32,658 nucleotides of DNA. It comes from Phycisphaerales bacterium. Lineage in GTDB: Bacteria; Planctomycetota; Phycisphaerae; Phycisphaerales; SM1A02. How positions within the stretch are numbered: position 1 is the stretch's first letter; each line of letters opens with the position of its first letter. A program made the position numbers and the translations under genes. Shown in pieces: positions 31,235-32,658 of this stretch. The notes under the pieces were generated by a model. It saw nothing but the letters and a program-made list of their open reading frames with translations, was not told the origin of the DNA and did no database searches. The stretch spans positions 1 to 32,658 of the forward strand of contig JAGQOG010000242.1 of the NCBI GenBank assembly GCA_020427695.1, in the 5' to 3' direction.

Positions 31235-32104
31235 ATGCTCCACCGCCCACGACATCTCCGATTGGCTGCCGCTGCCTTGGCCATGCTCGCCACACTCGGC
31301 GGTTGCGCGGGCGGACCGCAAAATCCATCGTTCCCGCTGACCACCAAGCAGGCCGATGCGGATCTCGCCGAGATGCACGAGCATCCCGTGCCTCTCGCCC
31401 GGCCGGTGGTAGTGCTCGGCGGCTACAACGATCCCGGTGTCGCCGCCAGCACGATCCGCGATGTGCTCGAGCGTGCGGTCGGCGACGACAAGTTCGTCCT
31501 GGTGTCGTTCGGCGACGCCAAGACGTTCGCCGAGTGCCGAGCGCGGGTGATCGAAGCCGTGGAGAAGGCATATCCCGACGGCACCACGCTGCCGTCGGGC
31601 CGTCGCGAGACCGTCGAGGTCGATGTGGTCGCGAACTCGCTGGGGGGCCTGGTCGGACGGTACGCGGCGATGTGGCCCGCGGACGCCGTCGATCCCGCCA
31701 CCGACGCCGCGGACCCGACGGCCAACACCCGACTCTACGTCCGCCGCATGTTCACGCTGCTTGCACCGCATCAAGGCGCGGCGATGGCCGATCCCAAGAG
31801 CGACGACGAACTCATGCGCGACATGGCGATCGGATCGGCGTTCATCGCGATGCTCGACACCAACCTGCCCAGCGGCAACTACGAACTCGTCTCGTACGGA
31901 CGGCTCGGCGACCTGATGGTCGGCGTCGAGCACACGGCACCGCCCGGGGTCACGCCCCATTGGGTGCCCGGCCACGCGATCGAGCCAAGCCATCTCAGCG
32001 CCTTCGGCGACCGCCGCATCCTGGCGGACATCGCGCGGCAACTCCGGGGCGAACCGCCGTACACCATCGATCCCCCGTCTCCGATCCCCACCGACGGGCA
32101 CTGA
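31235..32104 (+). CDS. Lipase-like alpha/beta-hydrolase lipoprotein
   Basis: This 289-residue protein has a lipoprotein signal, LAAAALAMLATLGGC (Cys24), so it is probably anchored in a membrane facing the periplasm. The hydrolase fold shows PVVVLGGYNDPG (57-68, oxyanion strand and loop), VDVVANSLGGLVGRYAA with candidate nucleophile Ser135 (A-N-S-L-G, variant of GxSxG), and His253 in EPSHLSAFGD as a likely catalytic His. LAPHQGAAMADP matches the lid/second-strand region of GPI-inositol-deacylase and PGAP1-like lipases. Substrate is unknown; esters or lipids are plausible. It lies 28 bases after the SPFH-SHOCT gene, probably in the same operon. Confidence 0.8.
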   Translation: MLHRPRHLRLAAAALAMLATLGGCAGGPQNPSFPLTTKQADADLAEMHEHPVPLARPVVVLGGYNDPGVAASTIRDVLERAVGDDKFVLVSFGDAKTFAECRARVIEAVEKAYPDGTTLPSGRRETVEVDVVANSLGGLVGRYAAMWPADAVDPATDAADPTANTRLYVRRMFTLLAPHQGAAMADPKSDDELMRDMAIGSAFIAMLDTNLPSGNYELVSYGRLGDLMVGVEHTAPPGVTPHWVPGHAIEPSHLSAFGDRRILADIARQLRGEPPYTIDPPSPIPTDGH

Positions 32105-32125
32105 GCCATCATCCAGGAGCGACCC

Positions 32126-32452
32126 ATGGCCAAGAAGAAGCGAACTGCACGCGCCGCGGCGCGAACGACCAAGAAGACCGCCAAGCGCACGACGGCCAGG
32201 GCCTCGAAGAAGGCCGTCAAGGAGACGTCGAAGAAGACCGCCAAGAAGACCGCGCGGACGGCACCCCCGAAGACCGCCCGGAAGGCGAGCGGCAGGCAGT
32301 CCGCCAGCAAGAAGCCGAGCACCAAGAAGAGTGCGCGGAAGCCGGTTCGGAAGTCGGGCGCGAGGGCGGTTCGATCCGCACCGCCCCCGGCCGCCTCCGC
32401 GCCGCGTCCGCGGCTGTCGAAGAGCGAGCGGGCTCAGAAGGCGTTTGGCTAG
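32126..32452 (+). CDS. Histone-H1-like Lys/Ala-rich N-terminal part of an interrupted protein
   Basis: This 108-residue frame starts at ATG 32126 behind AGGAG. It is made of repeated KKTAKKT/RTARAAARTTKK-type units, like bacterial H1-type DNA-binding tails, and ends PRPRLSKSERAQKAFG before TAG 32450-32452. The downstream frame remains open and coding. Because the end reads as the start of a helical repeat, the natural protein is probably longer. The basic part would bind DNA or RNA non-specifically. It is 21 bases after the lipase-like gene. Confidence 0.7.
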   Translation: MAKKKRTARAAARTTKKTAKRTTARASKKAVKETSKKTAKKTARTAPPKTARKASGRQSASKKPSTKKSARKPVRKSGARAVRSAPPPAASAPRPRLSKSERAQKAFG

Positions 32453-32658
32453 GCCGTCGAGCGGGCGGCACAGGGATTCCTGTTCGACGCGATGACACTG
32501 TTCCGCGACGCGATCGCCGCCGATCCGAAGGGTGATCTTGCCGACGACGCCCTCTTCAACGTCGGTGGGATCGCGCTGCAGATGGGGCTCATGAAGGACG
32601 CGGAGGCGACGTTCACCGAGCTGCTGGAGGCCTATCCGGACGCGCGCATCGCCGCCAC
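32453..32658 (+). pseudogene. TPR-like continuation of the H1-like protein after an amber codon
   Basis: Continuing the same frame after TAG 32450-32452 gives AVERAAQGFLFDAMTLFRDA, then IAADPKGDLADDALFNVGGI, then a third helix pair up to the window edge. This is a TPR/Sel1-like repeat: 'A..LF..AI..DP..... ALFN.G......G..KDAE..F..LL..YP'. It has strong G/C third positions and no other stop. There is no good start just downstream: ATG 32492 is in frame but has no ribosome site and would cut the first helix. One base change (CAG to TAG) would explain the break. The 3' end is outside the window, so it is partial. Confidence 0.6.

Noticed and set aside
28903-31347. 814-residue minus-strand open frame across the nucleotidyltransferase to SPFH genes
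   Set aside because: It crosses three real plus-strand genes and the gaps between them; its composition is typical of an antisense shadow.
32450-32452. General reassignment of TAG to an amino acid
   Set aside because: Several intact genes here end in TAG at the expected family length, for example deoC, the YbaY-like gene and the short ALDH-like gene.

Overview
The window is GC-rich bacterial chromosome of about 32.7 kb with 27 supported protein-coding regions, no rRNA or tRNA, and no classical transposase. Gene content (deoC with two aldehyde dehydrogenase-type proteins, a GH35-like protein, a DUF3299-type protein, a lipoprotein TolC homologue, Lgt, an ECF sigma factor) and the very high third-position GC suggest a planctomycete, perhaps Phycisphaerae. 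That assignment is an inference from gene content, not a computed placement.

Layout. 1-8.5 kb: the end of an unknown gene, deoC, then a block of unrelated genes (YbaY-like secreted protein, tail-anchored protein, SOUL protein, ankyrin protein, AAA/DUF4143 ATPase), and then an aldehyde dehydrogenase followed by a short, catalytically incomplete ALDH-like protein. I infer that the block interrupts an ancestral deoC-ALDH-ALDH locus. The ATPase is the best candidate for acquired DNA: it is less GC-rich in hand-counted lines and its promoter overlaps a perfect 20-bp inverted repeat. 8.5-16.7 kb: a hairpin-rich repeat patch, a GH35-family protein lacking both catalytic glutamates, a TolC-like lipoprotein, an acidic single-span membrane protein, a monomeric sarcosine-oxidase-type flavoprotein and a small unknown protein.

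16.7-22.7 kb: thymidylate kinase diverges from a zinc-ribbon membrane protein that is translationally coupled to a NeuD-like acyltransferase. A candidate structured RNA with an intrinsic terminator follows, then yggS diverging from gpmI, which overlaps an ECF sigma gene by GTGA. 22.7-28.6 kb, minus strand: lgt, comEC, trpD and a DUF3299-like protein. 28.7 kb to the end, plus strand: a nucleotidyltransferase, then a close series made of a helical protein, an SPFH-SHOCT protein, a lipase-like lipoprotein and a histone-H1-like basic protein whose frame is cut by an amber codon but continues as clear coding sequence.

Two themes run through the window. At least eight genes have a TAnnnT hexamer ending only 6-10 bases before the start codon, which predicts leaderless or near-leaderless mRNAs. 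A 23-base hairpin repeat recurs in three intergenic regions with compensating changes in its stem. Single genes with conventional GGAGG-type ribosome sites also occur (the YbaY-like, SOUL and NeuD-like genes).
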